Counted from the stretch's first letter, positions 15,004 through 23,090 are shown. The stretch: 28,440 bases of DNA from Candidatus Sericytochromatia bacterium (GCA_014377495.1 JACMPN010000138.1:1-28440); one strand, 5' to 3'. Made by a program: numbers and translations. Notes: generated by a model from the sequence alone, not told the origin.

Positions 15004-17139
15004 GTGTTGCACGTCGCATTGGTCTGGCACATGCACCAGCCGGATTACCGTGATCCTTTGACTGGCCGGCTAATCCTGCCCTGGGTGCGGCTGCATGCCG
15101 TCAAGGACTATCTGGATCTTGTCACCCTCGGTGCGGAGTTTCCGACGATCCACCAGACATTCAACCTGGTGCCCTCCTTGTTAGATCAACTCGATGCCTA
15201 CGTCTCGGATCAGGCTGTCGATCGCCATATGGAATTGGCCAGGATCGAGCCGGGACTGTGGACGGTCGCCGAGCGGAGTGAAATCGTCGAGCGGTTTTTC
15301 GATCTGTCACTCCAACGCATGCTGGATCCGTTTCCCAGACTGCAGGAACTCGCTGCCAAGCGGCAGCGCCTCCGGGACGAGGGCTTGGGTTGGGAGGCCA
15401 TCGGTGCACGATTCACCGATGGTGAGCTTGTCGATCTGACGGTGCTCTACCACCTGGCCTGGACGGACCCCCGCTGGCGGGCGAGTGACCCGGTACTGGC
15501 CGGGTTGAGTGGGCGGGGCCGGGACTACGGGGCCGCTGACCGGGAAAAGTTGTTGGCCAAGCATCATGACCTGATGGCCGCCACGGTACCAGCCTATCGG
15601 CAGGCCGCCGCGGAAGGGCGCATCGAGTTGACCGTGACTCCCTATGCCCACCCGATTCTGCCGTTGCTCATCGATTCCGATTCCGCCAGAATCGGCTTGC
15701 CCGATGCCCCCTTGCCATCACCAGCGTTCCGGTTTCCGGCGGATGCGACCGTGCAACTGCAAATGGCAGTCGACTCCCACGAGCGGCGCTTTGGCGTGCG
15801 GCCCCGTGGCATCTGGGCCTCCGAACAGTCCCTCTCTCCGGCGACGATGACGGCGCTGGCGGACGTCGGGGCCCTGTGGACGATCAGCGACGAAGCGGTC
15901 CTTGGCCGTTCGCTCGGGTGTGAGTGGCCCCGTGATGCCCAGGGTGTGCCGTTCGACGCGACGGCGCTGTACCGTCCGTATCGCTGGCAGGACGGGCCGG
16001 CGATTGTGTTTCGGGACCATACGCTGTCCGATTTGATCGGATTCACATACAGCACCTGGGGCGTGCTAGCCGCAGCCCGGGATCTCTATGCCCGTCTGAA
16101 GGCGATCGAGGCCAAGGTCGACACTGGGGATGGTGTCCCGGCTTTGGTGACGATCGCATTGGATGGGGAAAACTGCTGGGAATTTTATCCCGAGGACGGC
16201 GAGCCGTTTCTGCGGGCCTTCTATGCCCTCGTCGCGGCCGATCCCTCGCTGCGCTTCGTCACGGCCGAGGAGCATTTGGCGGCCGACCCGGAGGTGGTGC
16301 CATTGCCGGCATTGCACAGCGGTTCCTGGATCGATGGGACTTTCGGGACCTGGATCGGCGAGCCCACGAAGAACCGGGCCTGGGACGAGCTGCGGGCAGC
16401 CAGGCAAGCTGCCGCTGACGCGCCACAGGTGTCGGAAAGCATTTGGGAGCATGTCCGGGTGGCTGAAGGCAGTGACTGGTTCTGGTGGTATGGCGAAGGG
16501 CATTCTTCGGCGAACGACGCCCAGTTCGACATGCTCTTCCGACATCGGCTACAGGCGATCTACCTGGGCTTGGGCCTGTCGGTTCCGGAGCGGCTACAGC
16601 ATAGCCTCTATGATGATCCCGCCGTCCCGGAGGATCTGCAACGGCGTGGTTGGCTCTGGGCCGCCTCTCAGGACTTGGGCGGCAGCCGCGGCACGATGCA
16701 CAGTGCCGACCGTTTTGCTGGCCGCTTGACGTGGGGCGGGGATGGGGAAGGCCCTGCCGGCGCCTGGCTGCTGCGCTGGCAACCCTCCCGCGGCTTTCAG
16801 CCTGAACCGGGTGATCAACTCGTCGTGGCATTTCTGATGGCCGGCCGAGGGTCCGCTCTGGAGATTCCCGACCTGGGGTTGGCCGCCCATGGTCGTTTGG
16901 TCGTCTCACTGCCCTCTGGAGAGTGCGTCTGGTTTTCAGCCGGTGATTCCGGCTGGGTGAGCACGTCGCTGACCGGCGTCACGTCGGGTGGCGGCTGGGA
17001 GTGGCGTCTGCCGGACCTGGCGCCGGGCGAGTTCAGCGTCTCGGTGCGGCTGCTCCGCCAAAACAAACCGGTCGGTTCGCCCACGGATCCGGTGGTGATC
17101 CGCTGGCATATCCCGGAGCCCGCGATCGCCAGTGTCTAA
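15004..17139 (+). CDS. Glycoside hydrolase family 57 (alpha-amylase/amylopullulanase-like)
   Basis: The GTG at 15004 follows GGAGGG with a 7-nt spacer and begins at the first family strand; an upstream ATG (14968) would add 12 unrelated residues. The 711-residue protein has the GH57 regions in order: H11-Q12-P13 in WHMHQPDY, the nucleophile Glu274 in GIWASEQSLSP, and the acid Asp387 in ALDGENCWEFY. GH57 enzymes are retaining alpha-glucan hydrolases, branching enzymes or 4-alpha-glucanotransferases. The catalytic pattern matches the amylase/pullulanase-like group that uses HQP and LDGENCWE. The last 150 residues form a beta-rich accessory region. No signal peptide, so it likely acts on cytoplasmic storage glucan. 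Exact specificity cannot be read from the sequence. It is monocistronic and converges on the solute-binding-protein gene. Confidence 0.93.
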   Translation: MLHVALVWHMHQPDYRDPLTGRLILPWVRLHAVKDYLDLVTLGAEFPTIHQTFNLVPSLLDQLDAYVSDQAVDRHMELARIEPGLWTVAERSEIVERFFDLSLQRMLDPFPRLQELAAKRQRLRDEGLGWEAIGARFTDGELVDLTVLYHLAWTDPRWRASDPVLAGLSGRGRDYGAADREKLLAKHHDLMAATVPAYRQAAAEGRIELTVTPYAHPILPLLIDSDSARIGLPDAPLPSPAFRFPADATVQLQMAVDSHERRFGVRPRGIWASEQSLSPATMTALADVGALWTISDEAVLGRSLGCEWPRDAQGVPFDATALYRPYRWQDGPAIVFRDHTLSDLIGFTYSTWGVLAAARDLYARLKAIEAKVDTGDGVPALVTIALDGENCWEFYPEDGEPFLRAFYALVAADPSLRFVTAEEHLAADPEVVPLPALHSGSWIDGTFGTWIGEPTKNRAWDELRAARQAAADAPQVSESIWEHVRVAEGSDWFWWYGEGHSSANDAQFDMLFRHRLQAIYLGLGLSVPERLQHSLYDDPAVPEDLQRRGWLWAASQDLGGSRGTMHSADRFAGRLTWGGDGEGPAGAWLLRWQPSRGFQPEPGDQLVVAFLMAGRGSALEIPDLGLAAHGRLVVSLPSGECVWFSAGDSGWVSTSLTGVTSGGGWEWRLPDLAPGEFSVSVRLLRQNKPVGSPTDPVVIRWHIPEPAIASV

Positions 17140-17195
17140 CCCGTGTCCAAAAGGCCGCAGCGGTGCAATCCCAAACGGGTGCACAGCGGCATGAA

Positions 17196-17320
17196 CGTGG
17201 CGTCGTGTCGTAGTTCAGGGTGCGCCGAATGCAGGACGGTTCCTGACGACACGTCCTACTGGGCCGTAGGAGGGGTTCGTTTTGCAGGCGGTGTGCCATC
17301 AACCACCACACGGCGCCACG
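17196..17320 (+). repeat. Self-complementary repeat element, copy B
   Basis: Arms CGTGGCGTCGTGT (17196-17208) and ACACGGCGCCACG (17308-17320) pair over 13 positions with one G-U. They are unrelated in sequence to the 22-bp arms of copy A, while the core at 17217-17297 matches copy A's minus strand at about 83% without gaps. Total lengths are nearly equal (125 and 129). The core hairpin is TCCTAC/GTAGGA here, one pair longer than in copy A. The element lies between convergent genes and covers the last 65 nt of the solute-binding-protein gene, supplying its stop codon. Confidence 0.7.
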
Positions 17321-18767
17321 TATAGACTCGCCAGGTCGGGCCCCAGGGGCTGGTGGCGTCGAGGACCAGATCCTGGCGGTATGCATGCCAGGTCGGATAA
17401 AAGAACAGGGCCGCACCCGGTGCCAACTCGGTCAGCCGGGCATCGACCGCCGCCTTGCGGGATGCCTTGGTTGAGTCCCCGCCGGCCATGACCTCGGCCT
17501 GAAGCAACTGATCGAGCTTGGCGTCGACCAGCCCCGATTCGTTGGTACCCAACGGCAGGGTGTGCTGCGAATGATAGGCCGAGAGCCCGTCGTCGCGACC
17601 CATGACCCGGTCCGACAGGGCGATATCGAAGGCGCCATTCATCACGGTTGCCTGATACGTGTCCCGGGACAGGGCATCGGCCTGGACCGTAACGTCCATG
17701 GCCTGCCATTGGCGGACGAGACCTTCGGCCGTTGCCGCGTGCACTCCGCCGCTGGGATAGATGAGGCGCAGGGCCACCGCTTCCCGGCCCCAGAGACGCT
17801 TGGCCTCAGACGGGGCGAAGGCCACCGGCACGCCATGGGGGCGCACGCCTTCGGCCAGAATGGCCGCATCACCAAAGACGTCCGTAGCCAGCTTTTTGCG
17901 GTCGATGCCGCGCAGCAGGGCTTGGCGCAGGGCTCCGTCTCTCAGGGGACCACGGAGGTTGAACCGCAGGCCTTCCCACAGGGACTGCGGGGTGACGGCC
18001 AGGCGCCAGCGGGCGTTCGGCTGGGCCGGTGGATTGAGCTTGGGCCACCAGCTCAGGGGGATGTCCGTCCAGACCTGGACGTTTTTGGCCATCGACGGCA
18101 GCAGTGGCCGGCCGAACTGAACCATGATCTGATCGAGGGCCGGGCGGCCCCGGTAGTAATCCTTGAAAGCATCGACCCGCAGGTGCTTGCCCGGAATCCA
18201 TTCGATGACCCGGAAGGGACCACTGCCGGCCGGTTGTTGCCAAAACGGGTGCTTGGGATCTAGGGCCTCCGCCGGTGAGCGGAACGGGTGTCTCGGGATG
18301 ATGAATTGCAGCAACGAAGCCATCGGTGTCCCGGGCACGACCCGCAACTGCAGACGGTCATTGTCCAGAGCTTTCGCCTCGCGGATGGGCAGTTGGGTGC
18401 CGCCTGCCTGGGCCTTGAGGACCTGCCAGGTGAACACGGCGTCATGCGCCGTGATGGGCCTGCCGTCATGCCATTTGAGGGCCGAGCGCAGCCGGAAGGT
18501 AAGGACCTGGTTGCCGCCGGACATGGACATCGTGCCGGCATCGGCGCTGGGCACCGTCGCCGACAGCTCGGGCACGATCTTGTCCTGGGCGTCGAGGTTG
18601 AACAGGCCCGTGAAGACCAGCGGCATGGCCGGGTGGTCCGGATGCAGGATCGGATGAAGATGGTCGAGGGGCTGGGCGACCTGGACGATCACTTGGCCGC
18701 CGGCATCGGCGGCACCGGGGACCAGGGCGAGCAGGGCGAGGGTGGCAAAGGCGTGGAGTGGCTTCAT
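17256..18767 (-). CDS. ABC transporter substrate-binding protein, family 5 (peptide/oligopeptide type)
   Basis: The 503-residue protein starts with a signal peptide (MKPLHAFATLALLALVPGAADA) without a lipobox cysteine. It then shows the SBP_bac_5 layout: LFNLDAQDKIVPELS near the start, LRSALKWHDGRPITAHDAVFTW (the W-x-D-G-x-P-x-x-A-x-D signature), and YYRGRPALDQ. It should capture peptides or similar solutes outside the membrane and deliver them to the permease. Its ATG overlaps the permease stop (18764-18767), so the two are coupled, with the permease first. The last 18 residues (after YTWRR) are encoded by repeat copy B and end at a TAG inside the repeat core, so the C-terminus may be recently altered. 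Other transporter parts are not in this window. Confidence 0.92.
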   Translation of the reverse strand: MKPLHAFATLALLALVPGAADAGGQVIVQVAQPLDHLHPILHPDHPAMPLVFTGLFNLDAQDKIVPELSATVPSADAGTMSMSGGNQVLTFRLRSALKWHDGRPITAHDAVFTWQVLKAQAGGTQLPIREAKALDNDRLQLRVVPGTPMASLLQFIIPRHPFRSPAEALDPKHPFWQQPAGSGPFRVIEWIPGKHLRVDAFKDYYRGRPALDQIMVQFGRPLLPSMAKNVQVWTDIPLSWWPKLNPPAQPNARWRLAVTPQSLWEGLRFNLRGPLRDGALRQALLRGIDRKKLATDVFGDAAILAEGVRPHGVPVAFAPSEAKRLWGREAVALRLIYPSGGVHAATAEGLVRQWQAMDVTVQADALSRDTYQATVMNGAFDIALSDRVMGRDDGLSAYHSQHTLPLGTNESGLVDAKLDQLLQAEVMAGGDSTKASRKAAVDARLTELAPGAALFFYPTWHAYRQDLVLDATSPWGPTWRVYTWRRVVVDGTPPAKRTPPTAQ

Positions 18768-19651
18768 TTTAGGCGTGGGTCCAAAGCATCCCGCAACCCG
18801 TCACCGAACAGGTTGAAGGCAAAGACAGTCATCGCAATGGCGAAACCGGGAATCAGGCAGAGCCAGGGGGCATCCCAAAAGTATCCCTGTCCCAGCTGAA
18901 TCATTTTACCCCAGCTGGCAATGGGCTCCTGCACACCGAGGCCGAGGAAGCTCAGGGCGGCCTCCGTCATGATGGCCGATGCCATGTTCATCGTGGCCAG
19001 CACGATGATCGGGGCCACGACATTGGGCAGGACATGTTTGACGATGATCCAGCTGGGGCGGGCCCCCTGGGCTTTGGCCGCCTCGATGTATTCGTGCTCG
19101 CGCACGGTCAACACCTGGCTGCGGACGATGCGGGCGAAAGTCGTCCAGGTGACAAGTCCGATGGCAATGAAAATCATCGGCAGGCTCGGTCCCCGGATGG
19201 CGACGATGGCCATGATCAGCAGCAGGTCCGGGAAGGACATCATCATGTCGGTCAGCCGCATGACCAACTGATCGACCCAGCCGCCGAAATAGCCGGCGAT
19301 CAACCCCAGGGTTGTCCCGATGCTGGCGGCGATGGCGATGGAGATCAGACCCACCTGCAACGAAATGCGCGATCCGTAGACCAGGCGGCTCAGGGTGTCA
19401 CGGCCCAGGGTGTCGGTGCCGAGTAGGTAGCGGCCGCCCGGTGGTAGGGGATCGCCGTAGAGCGTGGTCCCATCGGCAAACTGGAGGTTCGGGTCAAACG
19501 GGGCCAGCCACGGCGCCAGGATGGCGACGAGCATCAGGCCCAGGAGCAGCCCCGCGCCCACGACGGCCAACTTGTCACGTCGCAACCGGTGAACGGCGTC
19601 GGCCCAAGGCGAACGCGGTGCGCCGGTCAACGGTTTGGCAGCTATGGACAT
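18764..19651 (-). CDS. ABC transporter permease, DppC/OppC type
   Basis: The 295-residue inner-membrane protein has about six hydrophobic helices and the family landmarks: the N-terminal RRDKLAVVGAGLL, LLGTDTLGRDTLSRLVYGSR, the EAA-loop region EYIEAAKAQGARPSWIIVKHVLPN that contacts the ATPase, and the late ALSFLGLGVQEPIASWG. It forms half of the pore of a peptide/nickel-type importer. A DppB/OppB-type partner and the ATPases would be needed but are absent here, so they must be encoded elsewhere or lost. A promoter with a perfectly spaced TATACT lies so close that the mRNA may start at the ATG itself. Confidence 0.95.
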   Translation of the reverse strand: MSIAAKPLTGAPRSPWADAVHRLRRDKLAVVGAGLLLGLMLVAILAPWLAPFDPNLQFADGTTLYGDPLPPGGRYLLGTDTLGRDTLSRLVYGSRISLQVGLISIAIAASIGTTLGLIAGYFGGWVDQLVMRLTDMMMSFPDLLLIMAIVAIRGPSLPMIFIAIGLVTWTTFARIVRSQVLTVREHEYIEAAKAQGARPSWIIVKHVLPNVVAPIIVLATMNMASAIMTEAALSFLGLGVQEPIASWGKMIQLGQGYFWDAPWLCLIPGFAIAMTVFAFNLFGDGLRDALDPRLK

Positions 19652-19657
19652 GCCGTC

Positions 19658-19686
19658 AGTATAAAGCGGTCAAGACCGGATGCCCA
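19658..19686 (-). promoter_or_regulatory. Predicted promoter giving a leaderless permease/SBP mRNA
   Basis: On the minus strand TGGGCA (19686..19681, four of six consensus) is followed after 17 bp by TATACT (19663..19658, five of six). Counting the usual 6-7 nt from the -10 box puts the start of transcription on the ATG at 19651. No ribosome binding site is visible between the box and the ATG. Confidence 0.5.
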
Positions 19687-19714
19687 ACGCAGGTCGCCCA
19701 AGCCATAAAACGGT

Positions 19715-19747
19715 GCGGTGAGGGGCCGCTCTGCAGCCCCTCACCGC
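19715..19747 (-). terminator. GC-rich hairpin terminator of the 124-aa gene
   Basis: GCGGTGAGGGGC (19715-19726) and GCCCCTCACCGC (19736-19747) form a perfect 12-bp stem with a 9-nt loop, starting 5 nt beyond the stop of the upstream minus-strand gene. There is no T-run after it. Confidence 0.65.
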
Positions 19748-19752
19748 AACGC

Positions 19753-20127
19753 TTAGCGCCAGTTGGGCATGTAGCGTGAACTCGTCTGCATGGTCGCCAT
19801 CTGGGGCTGACCGTTGTTCATGCCGGCGGAGATCATGTCGACGGCCGGAGCGGCCTGAGAGGCGATCGCTGCCACCGCTGCCACGGGCGGGTAAAAGAAT
19901 CCGACCACCGTGGCGATCGTGGAGAGGGAGCTGAACCAGTCGGCGGCCTTGCGGAAGACCTGCTTGAAGCCACTCTCGGGGGCCTGGTAGCGCTGGCTGG
20001 TGTAGGTGTTCATCGAGAGCCGGTCCTGTGGCAGGCCGGGCATGTTGGTGGCACCCATCTGCAGCCGGTAGCGATTCGCCATGTCGTAAGCCATCGACTG
20101 AGAGGACCCTGGTCCGTTGACGTACAT
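19753..20127 (-). CDS. Hypothetical 124-aa protein with one hydrophobic segment
   Basis: I choose the ATG at 20127 because GGGAGAGAGAG lies directly upstream; a longer frame to 20205 would run through the hairpin at 20162-20215. The product is rich in Ser, Gln, Met and Asn, with a polar N-terminal half (QSMAYDMANRYRLQMG), a hydrophobic Ala/Val segment (about 68-97, including VVGFFYPPVAAVAAIA) and a tail ending SSRYMPNWR. No signal peptide and no known family recognised. It lies downstream of the RNase E/G gene, but a hairpin between them suggests separate transcription. Confidence 0.65.
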   Translation of the reverse strand: MYVNGPGSSQSMAYDMANRYRLQMGATNMPGLPQDRLSMNTYTSQRYQAPESGFKQVFRKAADWFSSLSTIATVVGFFYPPVAAVAAIASQAAPAVDMISAGMNNGQPQMATMQTSSRYMPNWR

Positions 20128-20159
20128 AAGCTCTCTCTCCCGTTCCGAACTGAATGCCA

Positions 20160-20217
20160 AGCACAAGGCCCGTGTCCACTCTGCAGTTATGCTGCGAGAA
20201 GTCACGGGCCTTGTGTT
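20160..20217 (-). terminator. Long hairpin between RNase E/G and the 124-aa gene
   Basis: CACAAGGCCCGTG (20162-20174) and CACGGGCCTTGTG (20203-20215) pair perfectly over 13 bp, extendable by two weaker pairs. The 28-nt loop holds a smaller GCAG/CTGC hairpin. It is 53 nt beyond the RNase stop, so it probably ends that transcript. The arm resembles that of the hairpin at 4373-4412 (both contain ACACAA or GCACAA, then GGCCCGT). Confidence 0.6.
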
Positions 20218-20267
20218 GATTAACCGAACCTTGGTGAGACCTTAGGTGAAGGAGCTGTTAAGCGACC

Positions 20268-22634
20268 CTATGCCTTGGGGCCACGCCGTGGGGCAAAGCT
20301 GCGGACCCGTCGCCGGGCTGCAGTCCGTGCTCCTTTGGGAGAGGCTTCGTCGTCCGCCGGGACTTCGGCTTCCGCCGCAGCGACAACAGGTTCCGGATCC
20401 GGGACGGCTTCCGCTTCAGCGACTGCCTCCGCTGCGGCTGCCGCCGCTGCTTCCGCCGCGAGTTCCGCCACGGTTTTCTTCTTGACGGCGGGACGGCGGG
20501 GACGCCGCACGGGGCGGATCGTCACTTCTTCCTCTTCTTCCTCAGCGACGGCCTCGATCACCGGGATGGCGATCAAAGCAGGCGCTTCGGCCAGAGGCTC
20601 CACGTCAAGGACGACTTCGTCTTCCGTCACTGCGGCCAAGGGCTCCGGTGCAGTCAGCACGGGCCGCACGAAGGGCACAGCCTCTTCTTCGAACGTGCCA
20701 CCCTCTTCGAAGGTGGGCTCGTCGAACGTCGGCTCGTCAAAGGTGACTGCGACACTCGCATCCAACTCGGCGAGCGCCTCAACGGCCAACTCATCGAGCC
20801 CGACTAGGCTCACGCCACCGGTCAACGGCACATCCCAAGGCATGACCTCGGTCGACTCGTCCCCATCCGTCCAGGGTTCGGCGTTGACCGCCGTCGTCCC
20901 GGTCGTCTCGGCCGCAGCCACGTCCGCCCCACCCCGGCCCCGCCGACGGCGACGCCGGCCGTCGTCACGGCGAGGTTCGCCGCTGGGCGCCGGACGGGCC
21001 TCGTCAAAGGGTGCAGGCTGGAAAGGTACCGTCTCTTCTTCAAAGCGGGCCACTGGCTCAGGGGCCACGAAGCGCTCGCCACCTGCGGGACGACGGCTGT
21101 CGAAACGACCGCCTTCGCGCCGTGGCGCCAACTCGCTGTCACGTTCCCGCCGGGGCGCTGCTTCAGCGTCACGGTCGCGTCGAGCGCTGGTGCCCGCTTC
21201 GTGGTCACGGTCGCCACGGTCGCGATCGCCACGGTCACGACCGTCCCGCCGGCCGCGCTCACGGCGGAATTCACCGCCGCCCGCTTCCAATTCTTCGGCA
21301 GGGGGCCGGGTGCTGGCCGGACGTTCGATGGCCACAGGCTCGTGGACGATTTCCTTGAGGATCTCGGCCAACTGCACCCGGGAATCGACACCGGCCTGCG
21401 ACAGCATGTCGCTGCGGTAGAGGTTGTTGCGGACGCGCCCGATGCCCTGGCAGTGCGGACACGGCATCGACAACTGCTCGAGCAGGCTCTGCCGCTGGCG
21501 GCGGCGGGTCATCTCGATCAGGCCGATGTCGGAAAAGTAGCCGATCTGCGGCTGGGCCCGATCGGGTTTGACCGCTTCGGCAAGGGTCTGCCAGACGATC
21601 TGCTGATCGCGCGGCTCGCTCATGTCGATGAAGTCAACGACGATCACGCCGCCGATGTCCCGCAGCCGGAGCTGGCGGGCGACCTCAATCGCCGCTTCGC
21701 GGTTCGTCTTGAGGATCGTCTCGGGCAGCCCCGCCTCGGAGGTGAGCCGGCCGGAGTTGACGTCGATGACGGTCAAAGCTTCGGTCTGCTCGATGATCAG
21801 ATAGCCACCCGAGGGCATCGGGACCCGCGGCTGAATGGACTGCTCGATCTCGCGGAACAAATTGTATTGGGTCGCCAGCGTGCGGGTCCCACGGTGCAAT
21901 TGCACCCGTCGGACCGCCTCGCCGCCGCCCCAGCTGCGACACAGGTCGAGCGCCCGGCGCTGGGCGTCGGGGCTGTCGATCAGCACTTTCTCGACGTCCG
22001 GGGTGAAGGACTCACGCAGCACGCGGTGCAGCATGTCCTGATCCCGGAACAGCAATGCAGGCGCCTGCACCTCTTCGGAGAGGCGAAGGATTTCCTGCCA
22101 AGCTTTGAGCAAACCATCGAGGTCCTCCTGGAGGGCCGCTTCGGTCTGACCGGTGGCTTCGGTACGGACGACACAACCATAGCCCGGTTGGACAATCTGG
22201 CTGAGGATCCGCATCAACCGGCCACGCTCGGCTTCGGAGGTGATGCGCTTGGAGATGCCGATCCGGCGTTCGAATGGCGTCAGCACCAGATAACGGCCCG
22301 GAATGGACAGCATCGAGGTCAGACGGGCACCCTTGCTGCCGGTGGGCTCTTTGGCAATCTGCACCAGCAAGGGCTGTTTGATTTTCAAGGCTTGTTTGAT
22401 GCCGGCCTGCCGGGCGCGGCTCGTCGGCAAATCAGCGACGTGAATGAATCCGTTTTTGTCCCGGCCGATGTTCACGAATGCGGCTTCGATGGCGGGAACA
22501 ATCGATTCCACCCGGCCCAGCAGGATGTCTCCGACTTGTTGTTCACCTTCACTGAGGTAGAACTCAACTACACGGCCATTTTCAATGATGGCCGCTAGAT
22601 TTTCCTTCTCGCAGATAATGATCTCTTTGGACAC
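20268..22634 (-). CDS. rne: RNase E/G family endoribonuclease
   Basis: The frame opens at 22847, but homology begins with SKEIIICEKENLAAIIE, so I take the GTG at 22634 (788 residues). That leaves room for the promoters shared with the divergent lipoprotein gene. Parts in order: an S1 RNA-binding domain (VGDILLGRVESIVPAIEAAF), the 5'-sensor/RNase H-like region, catalytic aspartates in TVIDVNSGR and GGVIVVDFIDM, and the zinc-link CPHCQGIG. After about residue 440 the chain becomes disordered: an Arg/Asp-rich block (RDRGDRDRGDRD), an RRRRRGRGG patch, acidic stretches, and a basic Ala-rich end (PRRPAVKKKT, RRRVRSFAPRRG). Such tails commonly bind RNA or degradosome partners. It cleaves single-stranded A/U-rich RNA in mRNA decay and rRNA processing. 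E versus G cannot be settled; the long tail favours E. Confidence 0.93.
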   Translation of the reverse strand: MSKEIIICEKENLAAIIENGRVVEFYLSEGEQQVGDILLGRVESIVPAIEAAFVNIGRDKNGFIHVADLPTSRARQAGIKQALKIKQPLLVQIAKEPTGSKGARLTSMLSIPGRYLVLTPFERRIGISKRITSEAERGRLMRILSQIVQPGYGCVVRTEATGQTEAALQEDLDGLLKAWQEILRLSEEVQAPALLFRDQDMLHRVLRESFTPDVEKVLIDSPDAQRRALDLCRSWGGGEAVRRVQLHRGTRTLATQYNLFREIEQSIQPRVPMPSGGYLIIEQTEALTVIDVNSGRLTSEAGLPETILKTNREAAIEVARQLRLRDIGGVIVVDFIDMSEPRDQQIVWQTLAEAVKPDRAQPQIGYFSDIGLIEMTRRRQRQSLLEQLSMPCPHCQGIGRVRNNLYRSDMLSQAGVDSRVQLAEILKEIVHEPVAIERPASTRPPAEELEAGGGEFRRERGRRDGRDRGDRDRGDRDHEAGTSARRDRDAEAAPRRERDSELAPRREGGRFDSRRPAGGERFVAPEPVARFEEETVPFQPAPFDEARPAPSGEPRRDDGRRRRRRGRGGADVAAAETTGTTAVNAEPWTDGDESTEVMPWDVPLTGGVSLVGLDELAVEALAELDASVAVTFDEPTFDEPTFEEGGTFEEEAVPFVRPVLTAPEPLAAVTEDEVVLDVEPLAEAPALIAIPVIEAVAEEEEEEVTIRPVRRPRRPAVKKKTVAELAAEAAAAAAAEAVAEAEAVPDPEPVVAAAEAEVPADDEASPKGARTAARRRVRSFAPRRGPKA

Positions 22635-22645
22635 GGATATTTGCT

Positions 22646-22674
22646 GTGACCTCACTGGCTGGGAGGAGTATAAT
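22646..22674 (+). promoter_or_regulatory. Promoter of the lipoprotein gene, overlapping the divergent rne promoter region
   Basis: GTGACC (22646-22651, four of six) and a perfect TATAAT (22669-22674) are 17 bp apart, giving a leader of about 36 nt. The same AT-rich patch read on the other strand contains TATACT (22672..22667), a plausible -10 box for rne with a poor -35. The two start regions therefore overlap within the 82 bp between the genes. Confidence 0.6.
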
Positions 22675-22716
22675 AAGTCAGCGTCAGTGTACCAGCCCAT
22701 ACCTTTGAGGTCAAAC

Positions 22717-23028
22717 GTGTTTCGTGCCGCCGCTCTCGGCATCTCTGCCGCTTTATTGCTTTCTGCCTGTGGACCGAAACCGATGCACGTCGAAGGGACG
22801 ATCGGTTCTGTCGATGTGATGGGCCACCGTTGCTGGTATGTCACCACCCGTCAGCTCAAGCATTACGAGATCTACAGCGAAGACCCGACGCTATTGCACG
22901 ACGGCAAGAAGGTTTCCATGCAGGCCATGCTCTCCACGAAAGAGACCGTCTGCAAGCTGGGCATCCTCCTTGACGTGGTCAGCTATACAGTCGTCGATGA
23001 TTTGCCACCCGCCATCCAAATCCCTTAG
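22717..23028 (+). CDS. Small lipoprotein of unknown function (103 aa)
   Basis: The GTG at 22717 is preceded by GAGG with a 6-nt spacer; longer upstream reading would pass through the promoter. The product has a short basic start, a hydrophobic stretch (ALGISAALLL) and a lipobox LLSAC, so it should be lipid-anchored after signal peptidase II cleavage. The mature part is mixed polar (GTIGSVDVMGHRCWYVTTRQ, with further cysteines) and matches no family I know. It is transcribed divergently from rne and ends at a strong hairpin (23056-23090). Confidence 0.75.
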   Translation: MFRAAALGISAALLLSACGPKPMHVEGTIGSVDVMGHRCWYVTTRQLKHYEIYSEDPTLLHDGKKVSMQAMLSTKETVCKLGILLDVVSYTVVDDLPPAIQIP

Positions 23029-23055
23029 CGGCGTGCGGCAGTCGGCATTTCCAAC

Positions 23056-23090
23056 AGGACAGGCCCAGACCTCAGGTCTGGGCCTGTCCT
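23056..23090. terminator. Perfectly palindromic hairpin between convergent genes
   Basis: AGGACAGGCCCAGACC (23056-23071) and its complement (23075-23090) form one long palindrome. It serves the convergent ends of the lipoprotein gene and the Crp-type regulator, so it is likely a bidirectional terminator. Only a short TTG follows on the plus strand, not a true U-tract. Confidence 0.7.
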
